A stretch of DNA of 13,587 nt. Source: Oscillospiraceae bacterium. Its GTDB lineage: Bacteria > Bacillota > Clostridia > Saccharofermentanales > Saccharofermentanaceae. Each line of letters begins with the position of its first letter. Position 1 is the first letter of the stretch. Shown here one piece after another: positions 1 to 6,191 of this stretch. Below the pieces are notes generated by a model. The model was not told the origin of the DNA and did not search any database. It saw nothing but the letters and a program-made list of their open reading frames with translations. Position numbers and translations under genes: made by a program. The stretch lies in the NCBI GenBank assembly GCA_902767145.1, contig CACXGG010000006.1, forward strand, positions 1-13,587, read 5' to 3'.

Positions 1-1224
1 AAAATCCGAGACTGCCATATGCTCGTTTGCCTGATGGCACTGATCCTCCTGCCATGGGGCCTGCAGACCGAAGGCTACGGTATTTCTCATATGTCGGGCA
101 TATGTTCCGCCTCCTATGGCCACAGGAGATGAATAAAGGCCTCTGTGAGCCTCCTCGTAGCCTCTGTACTTATCCATATGGGAATTCCATACTGACATGA
201 GAAGAGAGATCTCAGAGGAGTCCTTGTCTTTATATAGGGGTGCCATATCATTTTCGATGGTGACAGTAAGTCCGTATCCGCTGCAGATATCCTGAAGTTT
301 AGTCACGACAGCATCGGATGAATACGATACGGGATATCTGATGTCCACTGTAAGAGATGCTTCTTTTTCGCTCATAGTAAGGATGCCGTTATTTGATGTA
401 AGTGCCCCTGACTCATCTGATATGTCGAACAGGGAAGTGATATCGATCTCCTTTATAAACTTCAGAAGGGGAACAGTTTCTATATCAAATCCTGCTCTTT
501 CCAGTTCTGAAGGAAGAAGATCGATGGCATTTATTCCCAGGGTGGGCTTTGATGCGTGTGCCGTCTTTCCGGTAACGGAAACATTGATGCCCGAAGGAGC
601 GTAGGAAGCTTCCGCTGTTGCAGGTACCATATTAGCCGCGCTTCCTCCGCAGGCGGTAAAGCCCGGAAGGGAAGAGCTCTGGGAGATCTTCAGGTGGAGG
701 ATGCCTTTTTCGGCATAGATAACAGGAAATTCTGCATCAGGTGTGATGGCGATATCCGGGATCTCTCCATGGGCGTCGTAGTATTCCACGCAGGAGCAGG
801 TCCTTTCCTCGTCGGTTCCAAGGATAAGCCTTATCCTGAAAGGGAGATCCTTTTTAGCAAGTTCCTTCATAGCGAAAAATGAGATGGCAGCGGGGCCTTT
901 GTCGTCTACGATACCTCTGCCGTAGAAGGAGCCGTCCTTTACCGTGAGCTTAAAGGGTTCAGTATCCCATCCTGATCCGGCGGGGACCACGTCGAGATGA
1001 CATACGATGCCCACCATTCTGGAACCTTTTCCGATCTCTGCCCAGCCTACACGGTCGTCAAGTACACCGGTGGCAAAACCTGCCTTTGCTGCTTCCTTGA
1101 GAAAATAGTCAAGGGCGGCCCTTGGACCTTCGCCATAGGGGGCCCCTTCCGCCGGAGTGCCCCCGACGCTGTCGATCCCGATAAGTCCCTCAAGAAATCT
1201 TATGTCTTCTTTAGATAATTTCAT
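1..1224 (-). CDS. pepV: M20-family dipeptidase (PepV/Sapep type), 3' end outside window
   Basis: This is a cytoplasmic zinc metallopeptidase of the M20 family, expected to cleave dipeptides or release N-terminal residues from short peptides. The reading frame is open for 408 residues from the ATG at 1224-1222 to the window edge. Metal-site motifs are all visible: HLDVVPAG (H76, D78), the bridging aspartate in VDDKG (D107), GTDEER (E139/E140), TPDAEFP (D173), and the C-terminal histidine in EDQCHQANE (H397). The lid domain lies between about 180 and 290, and the GGGTYAR motif at 381-387 is typical of the PepV branch. Family members are about 450-470 residues, and H397 is normally some 30 residues from the end, so only a short tail is missing. 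A GGAGG site at 1227-1234 sits just upstream of the ATG. The family assignment is solid; the exact substrate is inferred. Confidence 0.9.
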   Translation of the reverse strand, partial: MKLSKEDIRFLEGLIGIDSVGGTPAEGAPYGEGPRAALDYFLKEAAKAGFATGVLDDRVGWAEIGKGSRMVGIVCHLDVVPAGSGWDTEPFKLTVKDGSFYGRGIVDDKGPAAISFFAMKELAKKDLPFRIRLILGTDEERTCSCVEYYDAHGEIPDIAITPDAEFPVIYAEKGILHLKISQSSSLPGFTACGGSAANMVPATAEASYAPSGINVSVTGKTAHASKPTLGINAIDLLPSELERAGFDIETVPLLKFIKEIDITSLFDISDESGALTSNNGILTMSEKEASLTVDIRYPVSYSSDAVVTKLQDICSGYGLTVTIENDMAPLYKDKDSSEISLLMSVWNSHMDKYRGYEEAHRGLYSSPVAIGGGTYARHMRNTVAFGLQAPWQEDQCHQANEHMAVSDF

Positions 1225-1258
1225 ATATTCCTCCGGTAAATGTTAAATTCCAGTAAAT

Positions 1259-1264
1259 ATTATA
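1259..1264 (-). promoter_or_regulatory. Probable -10 element of the M20 dipeptidase gene
   Basis: A perfect TATAAT on the minus strand would start transcription near 1252, giving a leader of about 28 nt that includes the GGAGG site. No good -35 hexamer is seen at 17 bp, so the call rests on the -10 element and its position. Confidence 0.45.
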
Positions 1265-1295
1265 AACCAAAAGACTGAACGTGCCGCCGGGATTA

Positions 1296-1324
1296 TTGAA
1301 AAGGCTTTTTGGAAAAAGTAGAAT
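1296..1324 (+). promoter_or_regulatory. Sigma-A-type promoter of the LRR protein gene
   Basis: TTGAAA (1296-1301) and TAGAAT (1319-1324) are separated by exactly 17 bp. The predicted transcription start is near 1331, 22 nt before the ATG at 1353, with AGGGGG at 1341-1346 as ribosome site. This excludes the in-frame ATG at 1281, which lies upstream of the promoter. Confidence 0.65.
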
Positions 1325-1352
1325 CAGGGCAGATCTTTTTAGGGGGTACCGT

Positions 1353-2777
1353 ATGAAAAAGACGATCTTACGGAAAGCATTATCATTTCTGCTCTGCACA
1401 GGGATCATTGCCGGCGGAAGCTTTTCCGTATATGCAGATGATGAGGATGAAATGGATGATATCATTCCTTCCTGTATTGATATTGATGAAGAAACATTCC
1501 CTGATGAAAACTTCAGGAACCTTCTGGCAGAAGACTTTGATGATGGGGATCTTATCCTGACGGAGGATGAGATCGAGTCCATTACAGAGATAAATGCCTA
1601 CAGGAGTGACATATCATCCTTTGAAGGCATAGAGAACTTCCCGTATCTGGAGAGCCTGTTGTTTGAGAGCCTTCCTGTTACGGAGCTTGATGTCAGCCAA
1701 AACACATCGCTTAAGGAATTAAGATGCAACGGTTGTCAGATCTCGAGCCTTATCCTGGGAGATATCCCCCTCGAGATATTAAATTGTACCGGTAATGAAC
1801 TGTCATCCCTTGATGTCAGCGGTCTTGATTCGCTGAAGCATCTATTCTGCGGATCTAATCAGATCTCAGAGCTGGATCTTAAGAATAACACGGAACTTAT
1901 CACCCTTTACTGTAATGATAATCAGTTGACGGGACTTGATATCAGCAATAACACGGATCTTGGGGTCCTTATCTGCAGCAACAACAGTATCCCCGGACTT
2001 GAACTCAGCACAGCCCCTGATCTTGTTGTGATCGAATGTAATGATAACCTGCTGACAGAACTTGATCTAAGCGGGAATCCGGATCTGAAGAGGATAAGCT
2101 GCTATGGCAACAATATAGCGACCCTTGATATCTCCGGTTGCACTGAGGTATTAAAGCTCATACTTGACGGGTACCGTCTCAACAGCGACATTGAACGCAA
2201 TATCTACTACTATGTCGCAGAATATAATCATTCCGATAATTATGTTTACTACGATATGACCACCGAGCTGATCACGGGCATAGTCGACACCGGTTGGAAG
2301 TTAACTTCCTCTGGATGGATGTATTATGATGAGAGCGGTAATATCACCACCGGCTGGGAAAAGATAGAAGGCAAGTATTATTACTTTGATAAAGACGGCA
2401 TTATGATGAAGGGCTGGATCAAGGACGGCAAAAAGTGGTATTACCTGACCTCCGGCGGTTCCATGGCCACAGGCTGGAAGAAGATCTCCTACAAGTGGTA
2501 CTACTTCAACGGAAGCGGCGATATGGTCACGGGCTGGAAGAAACTGGACGGCAAGTGGTATTACTTCAATGGCGGCGGAGATATGGCCACCGGTTGGAAG
2601 AAAGTGGGTGACAAGTGGTATTACTTCAACGCTGTCGGTGATATGGCAACCGGCTGGAAGAAGATAGGCGGCAAGTGGTATTATCTTCAGTCCTCAGGGG
2701 CTATGCAGACAGCCCAGCTCACCTACAAGGGTAAGGTCTACTACTTTAATTCAGACGGCAGCTGCAAGAATCCGTAA
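1353..2777 (+). CDS. Secreted leucine-rich-repeat protein with C-terminal cell-wall-binding repeats
   Basis: A 474-residue exported protein of unknown function, probably held non-covalently on the cell wall and exposing an LRR surface for binding. Residues 1-28 form a signal peptide (MKK start, hydrophobic core, likely cut after VYA). Residues 48-75 contain the FPDENFRNLL segment and an acidic DFDDGD loop that looks like a shortened EF-hand. Eight LRR units of 21 residues (one of 20) run from about 112 to 279, with a cysteine at the same place in seven of them (C125, 145, 166, 187, 208, 229, 250). From residue 314 there are eight 20-residue repeats starting with GW and containing KWYYFN, of the CW-binding/GW type; the last is degenerate. 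The start at 1353 is chosen because the signal peptide and the promoter both fit it. Such proteins are often surface adhesins or enzyme-free binders; no catalytic domain is visible. Confidence 0.85.
   Translation: MKKTILRKALSFLLCTGIIAGGSFSVYADDEDEMDDIIPSCIDIDEETFPDENFRNLLAEDFDDGDLILTEDEIESITEINAYRSDISSFEGIENFPYLESLLFESLPVTELDVSQNTSLKELRCNGCQISSLILGDIPLEILNCTGNELSSLDVSGLDSLKHLFCGSNQISELDLKNNTELITLYCNDNQLTGLDISNNTDLGVLICSNNSIPGLELSTAPDLVVIECNDNLLTELDLSGNPDLKRISCYGNNIATLDISGCTEVLKLILDGYRLNSDIERNIYYYVAEYNHSDNYVYYDMTTELITGIVDTGWKLTSSGWMYYDESGNITTGWEKIEGKYYYFDKDGIMMKGWIKDGKKWYYLTSGGSMATGWKKISYKWYYFNGSGDMVTGWKKLDGKWYYFNGGGDMATGWKKVGDKWYYFNAVGDMATGWKKIGGKWYYLQSSGAMQTAQLTYKGKVYYFNSDGSCKNP
2292..2771 (+). 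repeat. Eight in-frame 60-bp tandem repeats (cell-wall-binding units)
   Basis: GW codons (or their equivalent) occur at 2292, 2352, 2412, 2472, 2532, 2592, 2652 and, degenerate, 2712: a strict 60-bp period without any indel. The units starting at 2472-2652 are most alike at DNA level, which suggests recent duplication or gene conversion. Confidence 0.9.
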
Positions 2778-2781
2778 ACGG

Positions 2782-2807
2782 TAAGAGCCTCCTCATGGAG
2801 GCTCTTA
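2782..2807. terminator. Hairpin between convergent genes, probable bidirectional terminator
   Basis: An 11-bp perfect stem, TAAGAGCCTCC with its complement GGAGGCTCTTA, encloses a TCAT loop. It starts 5 bp after the LRR gene stop and ends 7 bp before the glycosylase stop. There is no uridine tract on either strand, so termination would rest on the hairpin alone or on a factor. Confidence 0.6.
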
Positions 2808-2813
2808 TAGTTA

Positions 2814-3647
2814 TCAGCGGGTCCTTTCGTAGAAAAACATGAACTGCTGAAGTATACCTGCAGTTTCGGGATATCTTTCATATTCAAATCTTCCGCCGTA
2901 ATGCCTGTCCTGGATCCTCTGGACCCAGACATCCACCGGGAACCTTCCCGTCCTGTGAAGGGAGAAGAGCATGATGCAGTTGGCGACCTTTGTTCCGATG
3001 CCGTACATGCCGGTAAGGATCTTGTAGAGCTTCTCGTCGTCTGCTTCCATGAGCATGTCTTCCGTGATCTTTCCTGTTGTAAAGTCTTCGCAGGCACTGA
3101 TGACATAGGGATATCTGTATCCCAGGCCGCAGTCTGAAAGATCAGCCTTAAGGATATCTTCGGCGTCAGGGAAGGAGTAGTATACGTCCTTAAGAGGTCT
3201 TACAAAGGGAGAACTGAGCTTAGGCGCTTTTATCTTCTTTCCGGCCTGCTCGGAGATCCTGTCAACACAGGTGGTTATGGAGGGGATGGATCTTCTCTGG
3301 GAGATTATGTAGCTTATAACTGTCTCGAAGATGTCCTGCTTCAGGATCCTTATGCCGTAACCATAGTCTATGGCGTCCCTTAAGTATGTATCGTCCTTAT
3401 CGATTCCGTTTATGCACTTTATGTAGTCGGTCCTGAGGTCAAAGTAGTCTTCCCAGATCTCTTTGTATTCCTTTTCGCTGCAGGAGAAGGCATATTCGTC
3501 TTCGCCGGTCTTTGCTATCTGAAGATATCTTCCTTTTGCCACGGTCTCGGTATGGGTCTCATCTAACTTATGGATCCTGAAGGCCTGTCCGCTCAGGGCG
3601 ATCTTACCGGGGTCGAAGAAGGGGATCTTTCTTGTGGTCATTTCCAT
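2814..3647 (-). CDS. OGG1-like DNA glycosylase (HhH-GPD family), 8-oxoguanine repair
   Basis: A 277-residue base-excision repair enzyme expected to remove oxidised purines, mainly 8-oxoguanine, and to nick the abasic site through a lysine Schiff base. The N-terminal part has the QAFR motif (21-24) and the DYFDLRTDY segment (67-75) that mark the OGG1/AlkA2 branch. The helix-hairpin-helix reads YGIGTKVANC, giving K220 as the catalytic lysine, and FPVDVW gives D239 as the activating aspartate. The CGLGYR motif at 173-178 is also typical. Length fits bacterial OGG1-type proteins, which are often labelled DNA-3-methyladenine glycosylase 2. There is no iron-sulphur cluster cysteine set, so it is not MutY or Nth. 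The ATG at 3647 is used; a second ATG two codons later is possible, and the ribosome site is weak (GAGGA about 13 nt upstream). Confidence 0.88.
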   Translation of the reverse strand: MEMTTRKIPFFDPGKIALSGQAFRIHKLDETHTETVAKGRYLQIAKTGEDEYAFSCSEKEYKEIWEDYFDLRTDYIKCINGIDKDDTYLRDAIDYGYGIRILKQDIFETVISYIISQRRSIPSITTCVDRISEQAGKKIKAPKLSSPFVRPLKDVYYSFPDAEDILKADLSDCGLGYRYPYVISACEDFTTGKITEDMLMEADDEKLYKILTGMYGIGTKVANCIMLFSLHRTGRFPVDVWVQRIQDRHYGGRFEYERYPETAGILQQFMFFYERTR

Positions 3648-3713
3648 TTTTATGTTTTATTCCTCATAGTGTATAATCTGTTATCAGTATAACATTTTTA
3701 AGGAACGGGTATT
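3648..3713. promoter_or_regulatory. Divergent promoter region of the glycosylase gene and metF
   Basis: On the plus strand TATAAT at 3672-3677 would start the metF transcript near 3684, with AAGGA at 3700-3704 as ribosome site. On the minus strand TATACT (3691-3686) would start the glycosylase transcript near 3679. The two start regions overlap, so both genes may compete for polymerase. Neither has a clear -35 hexamer. Confidence 0.45.
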
Positions 3714-4577
3714 ATGAGACTTTCTGATATATATAAGAGCCAGAAGACTGTGCTTTCCTTTGAGATATTTCCTCCCAAGCACGATGAGGAACTTCGAAAT
3801 ATCGATGCGACACTTGAGATCCTTTGCGATCTTAAGCCTGATTATATAAGCGTTACCTTTGGTGCCGGCGGAAGTTCAAACAACAATAAGACCATCGCCA
3901 TCGCCAGAAAGATCAAGGAGGAGTATAAGGTGGAGCCTGTGGTCCATCTGACATGCCTTACATACGATAAGGCAGAGATCGATTCCTTCTGCAGGGAACT
4001 TAAGGACAACGGGATAGAGAATATCCTCGCTCTCAGAGGTGACAGAAATCCCAATATCACTCCCAAGGATGTATTCCTTCATGCCAGCGACCTTATCGAA
4101 TATATAAAGCCCAGGACCGACTTCTGTATCGCCGGTGCCTGCTACCCGGAGTGTCATCCCGAATCACCTGACAGGGTTTCAGAGTACAGGAACCTTAAGA
4201 AGAAGGTGGATGCGGGTGCTGAGGTGCTCCTGTCACAGCTCTTCTTCGATAATTCCTTCTTCTATGACTTTGTGGAGGGAGCCAGGATCGCCGGCATAGA
4301 TGTACCTATCACTCCCGGTATAATGCCCTGTCTCTCTGCAAGGACCATCAACAGGATGGTAAATACATGCGGAGCTTCACTGCCTGATAACTTCAAAAAG
4401 ATCCTTACCCGTTACGAGGATAACGAGGAGGCTCTGTTCGATGCAGGAATGTATTATGCCATCAGCCAGATCATAGACCTTCTCACATCCGGATGTGACG
4501 GTATCCATCTCTATACGATGAATAATCCCGTCGTTGCCGGAAGGATCTGTGACGGGATCAGAAATATCATTTCTTAA
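3714..4577 (+). CDS. metF: Methylenetetrahydrofolate reductase
   Basis: A 287-residue cytoplasmic flavoenzyme that reduces 5,10-methylene-tetrahydrofolate to 5-methyl-tetrahydrofolate, the methyl donor for methionine synthesis. The TIM-barrel motifs are in order: SFEIFPPK (15-22, E17 being the catalytic glutamate), VTFGAGGS (47-54), HLTC (78-81), LALRGD (105-110, D110 near the flavin), a CYPECHPE segment (143-150), SQLFFDN (164-170), GIMP (202-205) and HLYTMN (265-270). Length equals the bacterial MetF type without the C-terminal regulatory domain of eukaryotes. The AAGGA site 9 nt before the ATG supports the start. No metV, metH or other one-carbon gene is adjacent, so it appears to be a single-gene unit. 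Its stop codon lies inside the 3' end of the convergent methyltransferase gene. Confidence 0.95.
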   Translation: MRLSDIYKSQKTVLSFEIFPPKHDEELRNIDATLEILCDLKPDYISVTFGAGGSSNNNKTIAIARKIKEEYKVEPVVHLTCLTYDKAEIDSFCRELKDNGIENILALRGDRNPNITPKDVFLHASDLIEYIKPRTDFCIAGACYPECHPESPDRVSEYRNLKKKVDAGAEVLLSQLFFDNSFFYDFVEGARIAGIDVPITPGIMPCLSARTINRMVNTCGASLPDNFKKILTRYEDNEEALFDAGMYYAISQIIDLLTSGCDGIHLYTMNNPVVAGRICDGIRNIIS

Positions 4578-5766
4578 GCTTATAGTAGTTATTCAGCTGG
4601 CACTTTATATTGCCGTTATACAGCTTTGTCCTTTTGTCTGCCTTATGTCCGCAGGCCTGTTCGAAGGTGTCTTCCGGAGATATGACGGAAAGGCGCACTC
4701 CCTTTTTGCAGAAGCCGTCGGAGGTAAGGTATGTGGAGGCGATCATGCGGTAGATCTCATCTGCCTCCTCCGGGGTCATGAGCCTTCCGCCGTAGGGAGG
4801 ATTCGTCAGGATGAGCTGCCTGTCAGACCCTGTTATCGACTTAAGTGCATCCGGGGTCCTGGTCTCTGCATCTGCCACCTGGAACTTTATGAGCTTTTCC
4901 ACACAGGCATGTTCTGCATTGGCCCTGGCTGATTCGATGGATTTTCTGTCTATATCTGATCCGAAGAAGAATATATCGTCAGACTCAGACAGGTCTTCCA
5001 GGTCCAGGGCTTCCTCTCTCGCTTTTTTATAAGCATATTCCCCGATGTAGGGAAGAGACTCATAAGAGAAATGTCTGTTCCTTCCGGGAGCACATCCGCA
5101 GGCTATAAGGGCAGCCTCGATAAGGATGGTGCCCGAACCGCAGAAGGGATCAACGAGAGTCTCGTTCATGAAGGGCCTGTATCTTGAAAGGGTGACCATT
5201 CCCGCCGCAAGTGTCTCCCTGATGGGAGCCTCGTGGGTGAGGGGCCTGTAGCCTCTCTTGTGAAGACCGTCGCCTGATGTGTCGATCATCATCTTAACAA
5301 GGTCATTTACTATTCCGAACTGGACCTTTACTTCACCGATATTCCTGTCCTCGGCGATCATTCCGTTATCGGGAAGGCCTCTGCTCCTGCAGATAGACCT
5401 TACTATAGCTTTCTTGGCAAGGGACTGGCAGGCACTGATGCCGTAGAGCTTAGACTTTCTGGAAAAGCCGTTGACTATAAAGGAAAAGCCCTCAGGGATA
5501 AAGTCGTTCCAGGGAAGCTCTGCCGTACCGTCGAAAAACTCCTCGAACTCCGTGGCCTTAAAAGACCCAACTTCAAAGAAGACCCTTTCTCCGCGCCTGA
5601 CCCACATATTGACCCTGGCGACATGGATCTCCCAGTCATCATCGGGGACGCTTAAGGTTACCACGCCGTCGGTGACGATGATATCTTCCTTCATATAGCC
5701 GATACCGGTAAGATCGTCCCTTACACAGGACTCTAATCCAAACAATGTTGTAACTATGATATTCAT
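4567..5766 (-). CDS. THUMP-domain class I SAM-dependent RNA methyltransferase (YpsC/RlmL N-domain type)
   Basis: A 399-residue enzyme expected to methylate guanine N2 in 23S rRNA, as the related N-terminal half of RlmL does. The N-terminal segment MNIIVTTLFGLES begins a THUMP/ferredoxin-like RNA-binding region (about 1-160). A Rossmann-type methyltransferase domain follows, with motif I DPFCGSGT (196-203), an acidic FGSDID motif (258-263) for the SAM ribose, and motif IV NPPYGGRL (312-319), the NPPY form being used by N-methylating enzymes. The tail KADKRTKLYNGNIKCQL is typical of the family. It is often mis-annotated as an adenine-specific DNA methylase. The ATG at 5766 is kept because the protein start aligns with the family, although no Shine-Dalgarno sequence precedes it. 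The last 11 bp overlap metF on the other strand. Confidence 0.88.
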   Translation of the reverse strand: MNIIVTTLFGLESCVRDDLTGIGYMKEDIIVTDGVVTLSVPDDDWEIHVARVNMWVRRGERVFFEVGSFKATEFEEFFDGTAELPWNDFIPEGFSFIVNGFSRKSKLYGISACQSLAKKAIVRSICRSRGLPDNGMIAEDRNIGEVKVQFGIVNDLVKMMIDTSGDGLHKRGYRPLTHEAPIRETLAAGMVTLSRYRPFMNETLVDPFCGSGTILIEAALIACGCAPGRNRHFSYESLPYIGEYAYKKAREEALDLEDLSESDDIFFFGSDIDRKSIESARANAEHACVEKLIKFQVADAETRTPDALKSITGSDRQLILTNPPYGGRLMTPEEADEIYRMIASTYLTSDGFCKKGVRLSVISPEDTFEQACGHKADKRTKLYNGNIKCQLNNYYKLKK

Positions 5767-5773
5767 AGAAGAG

Positions 5774-5782
5774 ATTATATCA
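5774..5782 (-). promoter_or_regulatory. Extended -10 promoter of the RNA methyltransferase gene
   Basis: TGATATAAT on the minus strand is a perfect extended -10. The last T is only 7 nt before the A of the ATG at 5766, so the predicted start point is 5767 or the A at 5766 itself. No convincing -35 was found, as expected for an extended -10 promoter. Confidence 0.5.
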
Positions 5783-5867
5783 AAAACAGGATTTTTTACG
5801 AGTTCATCAAATATTCATGTCAATACCTTTTTTTGGAAATTTGATGTCCTTGAGTGGTGGACAGGCA

Positions 5868-5889
5868 ATTGTGAAATGGTGTTCACAAT
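5868..5889. promoter_or_regulatory. Inverted repeat, possible operator
   Basis: ATTGTGAA and its exact complement TTCACAAT flank the 6-bp spacer ATGGTG. The half-sites match the TTGTGAA/TTCACAA halves of the Rex redox-repressor box, but the classical box has a 4-bp spacer. It lies about 280 bp upstream of the proA start point and 100 bp upstream of the methyltransferase. Confidence 0.4.
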
Positions 5890-5989
5890 GCTGAAAACAC
5901 CCATAAAAAGGCGGAAATACTCCCGTAAAATTTTTGTAACTGTTTTGTCACTTTTCCCTTGACAAATGGGGAAGCCTACAACTGCAAGG

Positions 5990-6058
5990 TTTTGAACACT
6001 CCCCAAAATATGAATGCTTGTTTTTAGGTTATCGACAGAGTTATGAACATTATGAACA
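5990..6058 (+). repeat. Cluster of TTATGAACA-like 9-mers
   Basis: TTTTGAACA (5990-5998), TTATCGACA (6029-6037), TTATGAACA (6041-6049) and TTATGAACA (6050-6058) are seen on the plus strand; the last two are in direct contact. The variant TTGTGAACA occurs on the minus strand at 5880-5888 and 6129-6137. Each resembles a DnaA box (TTATNCACA), differing mainly at position 6. Confidence 0.5.
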
Positions 6059-6153
6059 TAAAAATACCCCTTTTCGTGTGTAAAACACTGTTTGACAACT
6101 GCAAAAATAAAATTCCTTTGAATGAAAATGTTCACAATTTCATGTGACATAAA

Positions 6154-6162
6154 TGTTATAAT
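6154..6162 (+). promoter_or_regulatory. Extended -10 promoter of the proA-rpiB-upp operon
   Basis: TGTTATAAT is a perfect extended -10. The predicted start is near 6169, giving a 23-nt leader that contains AAGGAGA (6179-6185), 6 nt before the ATG at 6192. The upstream sequence holds TCACA-N6-TGTGA (6132-6147) just where a -35 contact or an operator would lie. Confidence 0.65.
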
Positions 6163-6191
6163 CGGTTAGAAAATGAATAAGGAGACTTTAT

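Larger units (their letters stand above)
5767..6191. other. 425-bp AT-rich intergenic region between divergent genes
   Basis: This gap is visibly richer in A and T than its neighbours. It contains the methyltransferase promoter at its left end, the proA promoter at its right end, an inverted repeat at 5868-5889, a set of TTRTGAACA-like 9-mers, and a 10-bp direct repeat ACAACTGCAA (5978-5987 and 6095-6104). Open frames of up to 111 codons cross it, but none has a ribosome site or a recognisable product. A small RNA cannot be excluded, but there is no strong hairpin with a T tract to support one. Confidence 0.6.

Noticed and set aside
1281..1352. Earlier ATG for the LRR protein at 1281
   Set aside because: It lies upstream of the predicted promoter and would bury the signal peptide; ATG at 1353 has a ribosome site.
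2292..2771. CRISPR-like array
   Set aside because: The 60-bp units are coding, contiguous without spacers, and encode GW-type repeats.
4567..5766. DNA adenine methylase of a restriction system
   Set aside because: The NPPY motif alone suggests it, but the THUMP-type N-terminus and DPFCGSGT context mark an rRNA methyltransferase; no restriction gene is adjacent.
6092..6113. TTGACA as -35 of another promoter in the gap
   Set aside because: The only -10-like hexamer (TAAAAT at 6108) is 10 bp away, too short a spacer.
5815..6150. 111-codon minus-strand open frame in the intergenic gap
   Set aside because: No ribosome site before its ATG, it covers the proA promoter, and the translation shows no family motif. 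Probably chance in AT-rich DNA.
5767..6191. Chromosome replication origin
   Set aside because: No dnaA, dnaN, rpmH, rnpA or gyr genes nearby, and none of the boxes is a perfect TTATNCACA. Kept only as a repeat finding.
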